NCBI RefSeq assembly: GCF_001507855.1
Contig: NZ_LGEN01000007.1
Span: 48,921 to 112,920 of the forward strand
DNA length: 64,000 nucleotides
Source: Halomonas sp. 54_146
GTDB taxonomy: Bacteria; Pseudomonadota; Gammaproteobacteria; Pseudomonadales; Halomonadaceae
Direction: 5' to 3'
The position numbers and the translations under genes are program-made. The notes beneath the pieces were generated by a model, which saw only the letters and a list, made by a program, of their open reading frames with translations, was not told where the DNA came from and made no database searches. Shown piece after piece: positions 8,094-16,559 of the stretch; position 1 is the first letter of the stretch; every line of letters starts with the position of its first letter.

Positions 8094-9536
8094 TCACTTC
8101 AGCGCCCCCTCATGCTGCTGAGCTTCTTCTACCATCTCGATGGCGAGTTCTCCCACGGTGCGCACGGCATCTTCAATGGTAGGGGTTAGCGTAAAGGCAT
8201 AGTTCAACCGCAAACACTGGCGAAACTTTCCCGAGGCTGAAAATAGTGAGCCAGGAGCCACATGGATAGCGCGCTGAGCCAAGCGTTCATTTAGATGAAC
8301 ACAGTCCACTGCGGCAGGTAACTCTACCCATAACAAAAAACTGCCTTGCGGATAGCTGATGCCCGAGCCTTTAGGGAAATAGCGCTGCACCCAGCTGATC
8401 ATAATGTCCCGTTGGCGCTGATACTGACGAGTGGCATAGCGAAGGTGGCGCTCGTAGTGCCCTTTGGCAACGAATTCTGCCACCGCCAGCTGTGGCAATG
8501 TGGCCGAGGCACCGGTAGAGACATACTTCATATGCAGCGCCTTGTCTCGGTAACACCCCGGTGCCAGCCAGCCCACCCTCAGCCCTGGCCACACCGTTTT
8601 GGAAAAGCCGCTACACAACAACACACGCCCATCGTCATCGAAGGATTTAATCGTCAGCGGCCTAGGTTGGGTGTACGCCAAATCCCCATAAATATCGTCT
8701 TCAATAATAGCCACGTCGAAGCGTTGAGCGAGTTTAAATAGCGCCTGTTTCCGCGCCTCGCTCATGGTGTAGCCCAGCGGATTGTTATAGGTTGGGGTGA
8801 CCTGAATGGCGCGGATTGGCCACTGTTCCAGCGCCATTTCCAATGCTTCCAAACTGATACCTGTTTGCGGATCAGTAGGGATTTCTAACGCCTTTAGGCC
8901 ATTGGCTTTTAGGATTTGCATCGTGCCGTAAAAGCTAGGCGAGTCCACGGCGACCACGTCGCCGGGCTGAGTCAGGGTACGCAGCGCAATCGATAGCGCT
9001 TCCTGACAGCCAGTGGTAATGATGATGTCATCCGGGTGCAGCAAACAGCCGGAGGCAATGGCCAGCCGTGCTACCTGTTGACGTAGTTCAGGGCTGCCAC
9101 TCAGTTTGTCGTAGTTAAAACCGTTCAAATCATTGTTGCGATGCAGCCCCGCCAGTATTTTCGACAGCGGCTTAAGCGTCTCGTAAGCCAAGTTCGGCAC
9201 ACCGCGCCCCAGCAGAAGCCGACTATCGTCACGCTGTGTAGCGACCAGCTCTAATACCTGATCCCATTGGGATACATCCAGTGGGCACTGAGCAGGTCGA
9301 GAGACAGAAGGCAGCACCGAAGGCACTCTGCTTGGAAGTACGAAGTAGCCCGATTTAGGTCGCGATTCAATCAGCGACACATCCATCAGTTGCCGGTAGG
9401 CTTCCTGAGCGGTCGAGATACTGACGTCAAGCTCCTGACATACCGCTCGAATAGAAGGCAAACGGTCGCCCACGCGGTAAATACCGTGCTCAATTCGCTC
9501 GCGCAAAATGCCAGCAACTTCCTCGTAGCGCGTCAT
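8094..9536 (-). CDS. MocR-type regulator (GntR HTH fused to aminotransferase fold)
   Basis: 480 residues. The N-terminal 70 form a GntR winged helix (YRVGDRLPSIRAVCQELDVSISTAQEAYRQL). The rest is a fold-type I aminotransferase domain. The PLP-binding lysine lies in LLCSGFSKTVWPGLRVGWL, and the cofactor Asp/Tyr region is in VAIIEDDIYGDL. Members of this family (GabR, PdxR, TauR) use PLP or an amino-acid aldimine as effector. It is divergent from a DUF1127/PhzF pair, and the 214-bp gap carries five ATACAG half-sites, so it probably controls those genes. The effector is unknown. Confidence 0.9.
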   Translation of the reverse strand: MTRYEEVAGILRERIEHGIYRVGDRLPSIRAVCQELDVSISTAQEAYRQLMDVSLIESRPKSGYFVLPSRVPSVLPSVSRPAQCPLDVSQWDQVLELVATQRDDSRLLLGRGVPNLAYETLKPLSKILAGLHRNNDLNGFNYDKLSGSPELRQQVARLAIASGCLLHPDDIIITTGCQEALSIALRTLTQPGDVVAVDSPSFYGTMQILKANGLKALEIPTDPQTGISLEALEMALEQWPIRAIQVTPTYNNPLGYTMSEARKQALFKLAQRFDVAIIEDDIYGDLAYTQPRPLTIKSFDDDGRVLLCSGFSKTVWPGLRVGWLAPGCYRDKALHMKYVSTGASATLPQLAVAEFVAKGHYERHLRYATRQYQRQRDIMISWVQRYFPKGSGISYPQGSFLLWVELPAAVDCVHLNERLAQRAIHVAPGSLFSASGKFRQCLRLNYAFTLTPTIEDAVRTVGELAIEMVEEAQQHEGALK

Positions 9537-9582
9537 CCCCCTACCTCCTGTTGCTTAAAGACGATCTTCAAAACGGCCTACA

Positions 9583-9694
9583 ATACAGTTTTAAAGAAAA
9601 GCTCCCAAACAATACAGATCACTTCACTAGCACGCATACAGAGGTATAACACAGGCCATCTGTATCTTTAAAATAGAAAAGTCTATATCTGTAT
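9583..9694. promoter_or_regulatory. Array of five ATACAG motifs in the MocR/DUF1127 gap
   Basis: ATACAG occurs directly at 9583, 9612 and 9636, and inverted (CTGTAT) at 9660 and 9689, within 112 bp. MocR regulators such as GabR bind short direct repeats of similar type, so this is the likely binding array for the adjacent MocR protein. The assignment to that protein is inferred from position. Confidence 0.55.
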
Positions 9695-9750
9695 TGCTTA
9701 AGCACGGCTGCGTAATCTGGATGAGCACACCGCCACCAAGGAGAGCCGCC

Positions 9751-9951
9751 ATGCCACGCTTCAGCCTCACCCAGTTTCGCTGCCAATTACGTCAATTCCA
9801 TCAGCGCCGTCGCAGCCGCCGTCAGTTATTAACCCTCGATGACCGACTGTTGGAAGATATCGGTATTACCCGCGCTCAGGCGCTAAAAGAGGGGTGTAAA
9901 CCGTTCTGGCAGCACTCGTCATTCAAAAGAGGTCCATATGAACACTGCTGA
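9751..9951 (+). CDS. DUF1127 small basic protein
   Basis: 66 residues from ATG 9751, chosen because CAAGGAGAGCCGCC precedes it; longer frames upstream lack such a site. Arg-rich N-terminal half (RQFHQRRRSRRQ), then the DUF1127 signature LLTLDDRLLEDIGITRAQALKEG. DUF1127 proteins are small regulators, some RNA-binding, often found beside MocR- or LysR-type genes. The 3' end overlaps the PhzF gene by 14 bases, so the two are translated from one message and probably controlled by the divergent MocR regulator. Confidence 0.8.
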   Translation: MPRFSLTQFRCQLRQFHQRRRSRRQLLTLDDRLLEDIGITRAQALKEGCKPFWQHSSFKRGPYEHC

Positions 9952-10813
9952 GTATTACCTATTGGATGTGTTTACCGATAAGCCTTTTTCGGGCAATCAG
10001 TTGGCGGTTTTTTTAAATACCGATGGGCTTGAAACCAGCACCATGCAGGCAATTGCCAATGAGCTTAACTTGGCTGAAACGGTATTTTTAGGCGCGGCGA
10101 CAACGGCTAATCACTACCTTATGCGGATTTTCACACCGACGACTGAGCTGCCGTTTGCTGGCCACCCCACCGTGGGTACCGCGCATCTACTGGCAGAGTT
10201 AAGCCTCGTCAACCGCGAGCAAGGCATTGTGCTACAGCCACCTGTCGGCGAATTAGCGGTTAATTATGAAAAAGAGGGAGCAGCGTTTAAGACCGCCCAA
10301 CCCGTCATGATCACGAGCAGCACGATTGATCGCCTTACTGCCGTTGAGCTTCTGGGGCTGGACATTCACCAAGTCATTGGCGATCCCATCATTGCCTCTT
10401 TCGGGCTGCCCTTTCATCTTATTGAGCTAGCCGACCTAGCAGCTCTTGAGCAGATACAAATCGCCGGTGCAGTATGGGCGGATGCTGTTACGCGCAGCGG
10501 CACTGAGCAGATATACCTTTATGTGGTGGAACAGCAACACAACGAAGAAACAATTGTACGGAGCCGTATGTTCTGCATGCACGCCAGTATTTGCGAAGAC
10601 CCCGCCACTGGCAGCGCTGCAGCAGCTTTAACCGGCTATTTAGCGTCACTCAAACCAGATCCCCTACACTGCAAGATTCATCAAGGAGTTGAAATGGGGC
10701 GACCCAGCGTTATCTACACCGCCGCCAATGGTGAGATTAAGTCTGGCTATGTCAATGTGGGCGGTAAGGCAATCATCGTGGGTAGGGGTGAATTTAATCA
10801 CCTGGGTCGATGA
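9938..10813 (+). CDS. PhzF-family isomerase
   Basis: 291 residues with the PhzF/diaminopimelate-epimerase fold. The catalytic glutamate lies in LNLAETVFLG (near 45). The family signatures FTPTTELPFAGHPTVGTAHLL and ICEDPATGSAAAALTGYL are both present. The family carries out proton-shift isomerisations; the substrate of this member is unknown, and no phenazine genes are near, so phenazine synthesis is not implied. It overlaps the DUF1127 gene upstream, and its last 16 bases overlap the convergent membrane-protein gene. Confidence 0.85.
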   Translation: MNTAEYYLLDVFTDKPFSGNQLAVFLNTDGLETSTMQAIANELNLAETVFLGAATTANHYLMRIFTPTTELPFAGHPTVGTAHLLAELSLVNREQGIVLQPPVGELAVNYEKEGAAFKTAQPVMITSSTIDRLTAVELLGLDIHQVIGDPIIASFGLPFHLIELADLAALEQIQIAGAVWADAVTRSGTEQIYLYVVEQQHNEETIVRSRMFCMHASICEDPATGSAAAALTGYLASLKPDPLHCKIHQGVEMGRPSVIYTAANGEIKSGYVNVGGKAIIVGRGEFNHLGR

Positions 10814-11766
10814 TGAGGTGATTTATTCTTCACCGTAGCTTTGGGCCAACGGGCAATTATCGCGGTGACAATAACCGCAAAGAGGAGCCGTGCCCATAAG
10901 ATGCCCGTTATATCGGCTCCAAGCATTAAGATCAGCAGCGTATCTTCTATAACGCTATGGCAGAGGCCGAGAAAACACAGCGCTAGCGTGCTGTCGCGCT
11001 TGCTAAGCACCCCGTTTTGCACGTCACGAATCAGCAGCCCTGCGCCATAGCTTAGTCCCAGCGTAAAACCAATGACCGTCACATTCGCTGCCGAACGGCC
11101 AATGCCTAATAGCTTGAGCAACGGTAGCAAGCCAAGATGAATCCAACGCTCTAGACCCAGCCTTTTTAAAAGTTTTAAGAGCACAATCAGCGCTAAAATA
11201 ATCACAAAAATAAGCGCTAACGTTTCCAACTGTGCCAATGCCCAACTGCTGAGCGTTGGTGCTGATGAAAAACTTGGCTGCCAGACCCATTCAACGGGAG
11301 CTTGCAACAAACCAAAATACGAATAGAAGCAGTGTAAAAGCCAAGCCAGCAGTAAAGCCCCGCCGACACGCAGAACCAGCGTCCCCCACCAAGGTACGCC
11401 AGCGCGCTTGGCTACCGCTCCCTCAACGGGAAGCGAATGCCCTACCAGCATCAATGCCCCTAGTACCGTTACCTGCTCAACACTCAAAGGCGTTTCACCG
11501 ACGACTTGGAAAAACACCGCAATGGCGGTGTACAAATTGGTGAAGAGCGCCGCCGCCCACACAACACCCATTTGTTCAGGCAAACCGAGTGTGCTCATTA
11601 AAGGAGCTAATACCGCCCCCAGCCACTCGATCATACCGAGTCGTTCTAATCCTTTGACGATGAGCAAAGCAGGTATCAGGATTTTGAGTAATGTCACATA
11701 CACGCGCAGCGCGTCTTGCAGTACACGACTTACCACCGCCAATAAATAGTGAATTGTGATCCGCAT
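10798..11766 (-). CDS. Gate/nucleoside-recognition-domain membrane protein
   Basis: 322 residues from ATG 11766, chosen for GGAGGGCTTG just upstream; the frame stays open further but would run into the divergent Lrp promoter region. Eight to nine hydrophobic segments are arranged as two similar halves, each like the Gate (nucleoside recognition, SpmA/SpmB-like) domain: LLKILIPALLIVKGLERLG ... VVWAAALFTNLYTAI and LLPLLKLLGIGRSAANVT ... CLGLCHSVIEDTLLI-type segments. It is probably an inner-membrane transporter of unknown substrate. The Lrp-type gene next to it is divergent and may regulate it. Confidence 0.75.
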   Translation of the reverse strand: MRITIHYLLAVVSRVLQDALRVYVTLLKILIPALLIVKGLERLGMIEWLGAVLAPLMSTLGLPEQMGVVWAAALFTNLYTAIAVFFQVVGETPLSVEQVTVLGALMLVGHSLPVEGAVAKRAGVPWWGTLVLRVGGALLLAWLLHCFYSYFGLLQAPVEWVWQPSFSSAPTLSSWALAQLETLALIFVIILALIVLLKLLKRLGLERWIHLGLLPLLKLLGIGRSAANVTVIGFTLGLSYGAGLLIRDVQNGVLSKRDSTLALCFLGLCHSVIEDTLLILMLGADITGILWARLLFAVIVTAIIARWPKATVKNKSPHHRPR

Positions 11767-11892
11767 CAAGCCCTCCATTGCCATCGTTTTAACAAACGTT
11801 ATGATAATGGAGATGACGCAGAATCTTCTTTCCAATACGGTGCCTACAATCACTATTCGTTCTTTATTAACATAGAAAGAGAATCTTATTTC

Positions 11893-12351
11893 ATGGACGC
11901 TATTGATCGAAGAATTCTTGACCAGCTTCAACGCGATTCCAGCCTGACCAATCAAGCGTTAGCGGATGAAATAGGGCTTTCCCCCTCTGCCTGTTTAAAG
12001 CGGGTTAATCGATTACGCGATGCTGGAGTCATTGAGCGTGAAGTGGCGCTACTCAACCCTGATGCCTTAGGCCAGCGCCTACACATGGTGGTGGAAGTCA
12101 CTATGGAGCGGGATAACAAGTTACTCTACCAGCAGTTCTTAACATCAGCGGTCAACGCCCCTGAAGTGAAGCAGTGCTATCAAGTAACGGGCGAGTGTGA
12201 CTTTGTGTTGATCGTGGCAGTCGCTGATTTAGATGAGTACGACCGCTTTTGCGACAGCGTGCTTTATGCCGACGACAACCTGCGCAAGTTCCGCACGTTA
12301 CTGTCGCGAAAACGGCATAAGTTTGATACGTCTGTGCAACTCAGTCGTTGA
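11893..12351 (+). CDS. Lrp/AsnC-family transcriptional regulator
   Basis: 152 residues from ATG 11893 (MDAIDRRILDQLQRDSSLT). This is the usual Lrp start; the in-frame extension upstream is unlike the family. The N-terminal helix-turn-helix reads NQALADEIGLSPSACLKRVNRL. The C-terminal RAM domain (VKQCYQVTGECDFVLIVAVADL) senses amino acids and sets the oligomer state. It is divergent from the Gate-domain transporter, suggesting local control in response to an amino acid. Confidence 0.9.
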   Translation: MDAIDRRILDQLQRDSSLTNQALADEIGLSPSACLKRVNRLRDAGVIEREVALLNPDALGQRLHMVVEVTMERDNKLLYQQFLTSAVNAPEVKQCYQVTGECDFVLIVAVADLDEYDRFCDSVLYADDNLRKFRTLLSRKRHKFDTSVQLSR

Positions 12352-12358
12352 GTACTGC

Positions 12359-12979
12359 TCACGCCGTCAGCCCAATGCCCCGTAAAATCACCGTGGTCAC
12401 GGACTGGACGGCTTTTTCGAACTGCAGGTCGTCTAACGGCTGGTCATCGTTAAGCAGATAGATTTGGTAATCGAAGTCGGCGTAGTGCTGGGTGGAGGCC
12501 CAAATCATATAAAGCAGATAAGAGGGTTCCACGGGATTGATTTGGCCGGACTCTACCCATTCACGGATTTTCGTCTCTTTTAACTTGGCCCATTCGTAAA
12601 GATTATCGCGTAGCCGCTCTTTCAAAATGGGGGCGCCCTGCATCACCTCTGCGGCCCAAATTTTCGAGCCGTGAGCGCGATAGCGGGAATGGTTCATCTT
12701 GGCACGGATATAGCTGGTGAGCACCACGCGAGGGTCATCGTATAGCTCAAAACAGAGTGCATCCTGCTTCCAGATTTCCAGCAACGCCAGCAGAACCTCC
12801 TGATAGAGCGCTTTTTTGGTAGAGAAGTAGTAGTGCACGTTAGATTTGGGAATATCAGCCAGTTGGGCAATTTCCCCCATGGATGCACCGGCGTAGCCTT
12901 TCTTGGCAAACAGCTGCTCCGCCGCTTGAAGAATCTTCTTTACGTTCGTTTGCCGAATTTCGTCCTGTGTTCTCGCCAC
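12359..12979 (-). CDS. RutR-like TetR-family regulator
   Basis: 206 residues. TetR helix-turn-helix at about 15-60 (GASMGEIAQLADIPKSNVHYYF). The C-terminal domain contains YLLYMIWASTQHYADFDYQI, closely matching the RutR/YcdC-type ligand domain. RutR of E. coli senses uracil and controls pyrimidine breakdown. Here the gene lies directly downstream of mmsA and the omega-aminotransferase, and in the same window as preA, so a role in the pyrimidine/beta-alanine pathway is inferred. A terminator separates it from mmsA, so it has its own promoter. I did not find a clear RutR box (TTGACCA...TGGTCAA). Confidence 0.82.
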   Translation of the reverse strand: MARTQDEIRQTNVKKILQAAEQLFAKKGYAGASMGEIAQLADIPKSNVHYYFSTKKALYQEVLLALLEIWKQDALCFELYDDPRVVLTSYIRAKMNHSRYRAHGSKIWAAEVMQGAPILKERLRDNLYEWAKLKETKIREWVESGQINPVEPSYLLYMIWASTQHYADFDYQIYLLNDDQPLDDLQFEKAVQSVTTVILRGIGLTA

Positions 12980-13021
12980 GCTGCTCGTCCCTTGCGACCC
13001 TGACCGCTAATAATACGCACC

Positions 13022-13051
13022 AAAAAATGCACCACCGCTTGGCGGTGGTGC
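13022..13051 (-). terminator. Intrinsic terminator after mmsA
   Basis: On the minus strand GCACCACCGC pairs with GCGGTGGTGC around a three-base loop (stem 13029-13038/13042-13051) and is followed by ATTTTTTGG. The strong stem plus T-run lies 30 bases past the mmsA stop and before the TetR gene. Confidence 0.85.
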
Positions 13052-13080
13052 AAAGAAGATGGCGCAGTTAGACCACGGCG

Positions 13081-14580
13081 TCAACGCTGGTTAGTGGGAA
13101 ACGAGAACTCCGCCCGGGTGGCTTCACTCACGGAGGGCCAGCGTTGGGAGACCGCTTTGCGGCGGGTGTAGAAGCGCACAGAGTCAGGGCCGTAAGCGTG
13201 CAGGTCGCCAAACAGCGAGCGTTTCCAACCACCAAAACTGTGATAAGCCACCGGCACGGGCAGCGGTACGTTCACCCCCACCATGCCCACTTCGATACCG
13301 TCGGTGAAGCGGCGAGCGGCCTCGCCATCGCGGGTGAACAGGCAGGTGCCGTTGCCGTATTCGTGGTCGTTAATCAGCTGCATGGCATCATCCAGGCTGC
13401 CGACCCGTACCACGCAGAGTACCGGCCCAAAGATCTCTTCCTGGTAAATCCGCATCTCCGCAGTCACGTGATCAAACAGGCAGCCGCCTACAAAGTAGCC
13501 CTCTTCATGGCCAGCCACGGTCAGGCCACGGCCATCTGCTACCAGCTTAGCCCCTGAGCCCACGCCATCTTCAATAAACCCAAGCACTTTATCGCGATGC
13601 TCGGCCGTCACCAATGGCCCCATATCCAGGCCTTTATCGGTGCCCGGGCCCACCTTGAGTTCGGCAATTTTAGGCAACAGGGTTTCAACTAAGCGATCTG
13701 CCGTTTCATCACCCACGCACACCGCTACCGAGATCGCCATACAACGCTCGCCGCAGCTGCCGTAGGCAGCGCCCATCAGCGTGTTGGCGGCGTTTTCCAG
13801 GTCGGCATCCGGCAGAATCACCGCGTGGTTCTTCGCCCCACCCAGGGCCTGAACGCGCTTGCCCGCCGCCGAGCCGCGGGAATAGATCGCTTCCGCCACG
13901 GGTGTGGAACCCACAAACGAAATGGCTTTCACGGCTTTGGCATCCAAGAGTGTTTCCACCGCTTCGCGACCGCCGTGAATCACGTTCATCACGCCTTTGG
14001 GCAGCCCCGCTTCTTGCAGCAGTTCGGCCACGGCCATGGCCGCTGATGGGTCTTTTTCGGAAGGCTTAAGAATGAAGGTGTTACCGCAGGCAATCGCCAT
14101 CGGGTACATCCACAGCGGCACCATGGCGGGGAAGTTAAACGGGGTAATACCCGCGACCACGCCCAGCGGCTGGAAGTTAGACCACGCATCAATGCCCGGC
14201 CCCACGTTGTGGGAGTACTCGCCTTTTAACAGTTCCGGCACGCCACAGGCGTACTCGACGTTCTCAATGCCGCGCTTCAGCTCGCCCATGGCGTCTTCGA
14301 CCGTTTTGCCATGCTCTTCGCTGACCAGTTGCACGAGGCGGTCCGCGTGCTCTTCCAGCAACTGCTTAAAGCGGTACATCACCTGGGCGCGCTTGGCGGG
14401 CGGCGTATCGCGCCAGGCAGGAAAAGCGGCTTGAGCTGCGGCAATGGCACGCTCCACATCCGCCGCGCTGGCATCCGCCACGTGGCGAATCACTTTTCCT
14501 GTAGAAGGATTGGTGACGTCCAGCGTGCGCTGGCTTTCCACTAGCTCACCGTTAATCAGGTGGGAAACAACACTCATCAT
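13081..14580 (-). CDS. mmsA: CoA-acylating methylmalonate/malonate-semialdehyde dehydrogenase
   Basis: 499 residues, ALDH superfamily, MmsA/IolA branch. It oxidises (methyl)malonate semialdehyde with NAD+ and CoA to acetyl-CoA or propionyl-CoA. Visible are GVVAGITPFNFPAMVPLWM, the NAD site FVGSTPVAEAI, and the catalytic cysteine in GSCGERCMAISVAV. The N-terminus (HLINGELVE) and length match the family. It lies 27 bp downstream of the omega-aminotransferase that would supply the semialdehyde from beta-alanine or beta-aminoisobutyrate. An intrinsic terminator follows. Confidence 0.93.
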   Translation of the reverse strand: MMSVVSHLINGELVESQRTLDVTNPSTGKVIRHVADASAADVERAIAAAQAAFPAWRDTPPAKRAQVMYRFKQLLEEHADRLVQLVSEEHGKTVEDAMGELKRGIENVEYACGVPELLKGEYSHNVGPGIDAWSNFQPLGVVAGITPFNFPAMVPLWMYPMAIACGNTFILKPSEKDPSAAMAVAELLQEAGLPKGVMNVIHGGREAVETLLDAKAVKAISFVGSTPVAEAIYSRGSAAGKRVQALGGAKNHAVILPDADLENAANTLMGAAYGSCGERCMAISVAVCVGDETADRLVETLLPKIAELKVGPGTDKGLDMGPLVTAEHRDKVLGFIEDGVGSGAKLVADGRGLTVAGHEEGYFVGGCLFDHVTAEMRIYQEEIFGPVLCVVRVGSLDDAMQLINDHEYGNGTCLFTRDGEAARRFTDGIEVGMVGVNVPLPVPVAYHSFGGWKRSLFGDLHAYGPDSVRFYTRRKAVSQRWPSVSEATRAEFSFPTNQR

Positions 14581-14607
14581 GAAACTCCAAAACAGGGTTG
14601 GCCAGGG

Positions 14608-15984
14608 TTACGCCAATGAATTCAGGGTGGTCGCAACGGCATCGAACAAACGCTCAAGCTCGGCTTCCGTAGTGCCAAAGGGAGGGCCGAACTGCAGGGT
14701 GTCGCCGCCGTAGCGCACGTAGAAGCCTGCTTCCCACAGCGCCATATGCGCATCGCGGGGGCGAATGGTGGGGTCGCCGTTGCGCGGCGCTAGCTGAAGG
14801 GCACCGGCCAAGCCGTAGTTGCGAATATCGACAATGTGGTTGTGGCCTTTTAGGGCGTGTAGCTTCTGCTCGAACACGGGAGAAATGGCATTTACCTGAG
14901 CGGGGAAGTTTTCACGCTCCATCATCTCCAGCGCCGCCAGCCCCGCCGCGCAGGCCACGGGGTGAGCGCTGTAGGTGTAGCCGTGGGGGAATTCAATGGC
15001 GTGCTGGGCACCGCCTGCGTGCATAAAGGTGTCGAAAATCTCACCAGTGGCAATCACAGCGCCCATGGGGATCGCGCCGTTGGTGATCTGCTTGGCCACG
15101 TTCATGATATCAGGCGTGACGCCAAACGCCTCGGCACCGGTGGTCGCACCGCTGCGGCCAAAGGCGGTAATCACCTCATCAAAAATCAGCAGAATATCGT
15201 GGGCGGTGCAGATCTCCCGCAGCCGATCCAGGTAGCCTTTTGGCGGCACAATCACACCCGCCGAGCCCGACATCGGCTCCACAATGACCGCTGCAATGGT
15301 AGAGGCATCGTGCAGGGCGATTTGATCCAGCAGCGCATCGGCCAGCTCAGCGCCGGTTTCCGCTTGGCCACGGGTGTACGCATGGCCCGCCTGCAGGGTG
15401 TGAGGTAGGTGCGTCACGTCCATCAACTGGCCGTAGTGCTTACGGTTGCCGCCAATACCTCCCAGGCTGGTGCCGCCAATATTTACCCCGTGGTAGCCCT
15501 TGGCGCGGCCGATCATGCGGGTTTTTTCCGGCTTACCTTTTAACCGCCAATACGCCTTGGCCATCTTGACCGAGGTATCGGCAGCTTCTGAACCGGAGTT
15601 GGTGAAAAACACGTGATCCAGCCCAGCTGGCGTTAAGCTGGCGATTTTCTCCGCCAGCTTGAACGCCAACGGATGGGCAATCTGAAAGCCAGGGGCAAAA
15701 TCCAGCGTGCCCAGCTGCGCCGCCACGGCTTTTTGAATCTCTTCGCGGTTATGGCCCGCACCACAAGTCCACAGGCCAGAGAGCGAATCGAACAGTTTGC
15801 GCCCCTGATCATCAATGTAATAACGCCCCTCCGCTCCGGCAATCATGCGCGGGTTAGCGCGGAAATCGCGGTTCGCGCTAAATGGCATCCAGAAGTGCTG
15901 ATTCAGCGAGGCATTTGCCCCCTGTTCATCGCCGGGGTATGGGTGATTGGTGGTTGTATTTTTTAGTTCAAACATGCTGGCCAA
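14608..15984 (-). CDS. Omega-amino acid (beta-alanine)--pyruvate aminotransferase
   Basis: 458 residues, class III PLP aminotransferase. It starts with an asparagine- and histidine-rich segment and the HFWMPFSANRDF motif typical of beta-alanine:pyruvate transaminases. The cofactor aspartate is in ILLIFDEVITAFGRSG, and the Schiff-base lysine in MNVAKQITNGAIPMGAV. It would convert beta-alanine to malonate semialdehyde, feeding mmsA directly downstream. This joins to preA and the M20 ureidohydrolase as steps of one catabolic route. Other omega-amino acids or amines are possible substrates. Confidence 0.9.
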   Translation of the reverse strand: MASMFELKNTTTNHPYPGDEQGANASLNQHFWMPFSANRDFRANPRMIAGAEGRYYIDDQGRKLFDSLSGLWTCGAGHNREEIQKAVAAQLGTLDFAPGFQIAHPLAFKLAEKIASLTPAGLDHVFFTNSGSEAADTSVKMAKAYWRLKGKPEKTRMIGRAKGYHGVNIGGTSLGGIGGNRKHYGQLMDVTHLPHTLQAGHAYTRGQAETGAELADALLDQIALHDASTIAAVIVEPMSGSAGVIVPPKGYLDRLREICTAHDILLIFDEVITAFGRSGATTGAEAFGVTPDIMNVAKQITNGAIPMGAVIATGEIFDTFMHAGGAQHAIEFPHGYTYSAHPVACAAGLAALEMMERENFPAQVNAISPVFEQKLHALKGHNHIVDIRNYGLAGALQLAPRNGDPTIRPRDAHMALWEAGFYVRYGGDTLQFGPPFGTTEAELERLFDAVATTLNSLA

Positions 15985-16302
15985 GCTCCATCGCTAAAAG
16001 GCATAGGCTCAGCATGCGCCACCCACTACGTTTATAAAATTACCATTTTCTTTAGTTCACGTTAGATAATTCATACGTAATAGGGCCGCGTTAGTGGTCT
16101 CTTAGACTTGACGCCGGTTTAAAAAACACCTAATCATTATATTCATACGAATAAATACAACAAATCAGTGGAACACGCCCAAACAGTGCTAGGCACCTAC
16201 AACACAGCTTTCAAGAGGCTTCGTTGTTGGTTACCGCATGCTGTAAATACTGCTCACAACTTCAACATAAACAGTTCAACGTAAACAAAGGGCTAACTCG
16301 CG
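15985..16302. promoter_or_regulatory. Divergent intergenic control region
   Basis: 318 bp without a gene, between the aminotransferase/mmsA operon and the transporter/hydrolase operon. It must hold both promoters. A direct repeat ATTCATACG occurs at 16069 and 16141; the second lies in the near-palindrome ATTCATACGAAT. It could be the target of the FadR-type regulator encoded downstream. No RutR-type box was found. Confidence 0.4.
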
Positions 16303-16545
16303 ATGAAATATTTAACCCCGCTAAAGCTGTCGATTTATGGCGGCATGCTTTTCAGTTTTTTTATGCTGGAAAGTCCACTCATTATGCTGGCTAACCGCAT
16401 AGAACCCATGGTGATGGGTCTCCCCTTTCTGTTGGTTTGGAACTTGTTCTGGTGGTTTGCGTTAACGGCGCTGTTTTTGGTGGCCTACTTCACCAATTGG
16501 GGCAGCCCCGTACCGACAACTGCTCACATCAATAAACAGTCATAG
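16303..16545 (+). CDS. DUF3311 small membrane subunit
   Basis: 80 residues with two hydrophobic segments (near 10-28, and WNLFWWFALTALFLVAYF near 50). It matches the DUF3311-type proteins that precede sodium:solute symporter genes. The symporter begins 15 bp after its stop, so it is probably a small partner of that transporter. Its biochemical role is unknown. It is the first gene of a five-gene unit reaching the amidase. Confidence 0.75.
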   Translation: MKYLTPLKLSIYGGMLFSFFMLESPLIMLANRIEPMVMGLPFLLVWNLFWWFALTALFLVAYFTNWGSPVPTTAHINKQS

Positions 16546-16559
16546 CAAGGGGATTAACC

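Noticed and set aside
9938..10813. Phenazine biosynthesis function for the PhzF homologue
   Set aside because: No other phenazine genes are near, and PhzF relatives have varied roles.
12980..13080. RutR operator near the RutR-like gene
   Set aside because: No TTGACCA...TGGTCAA or close match seen; the main structure there is an mmsA terminator.
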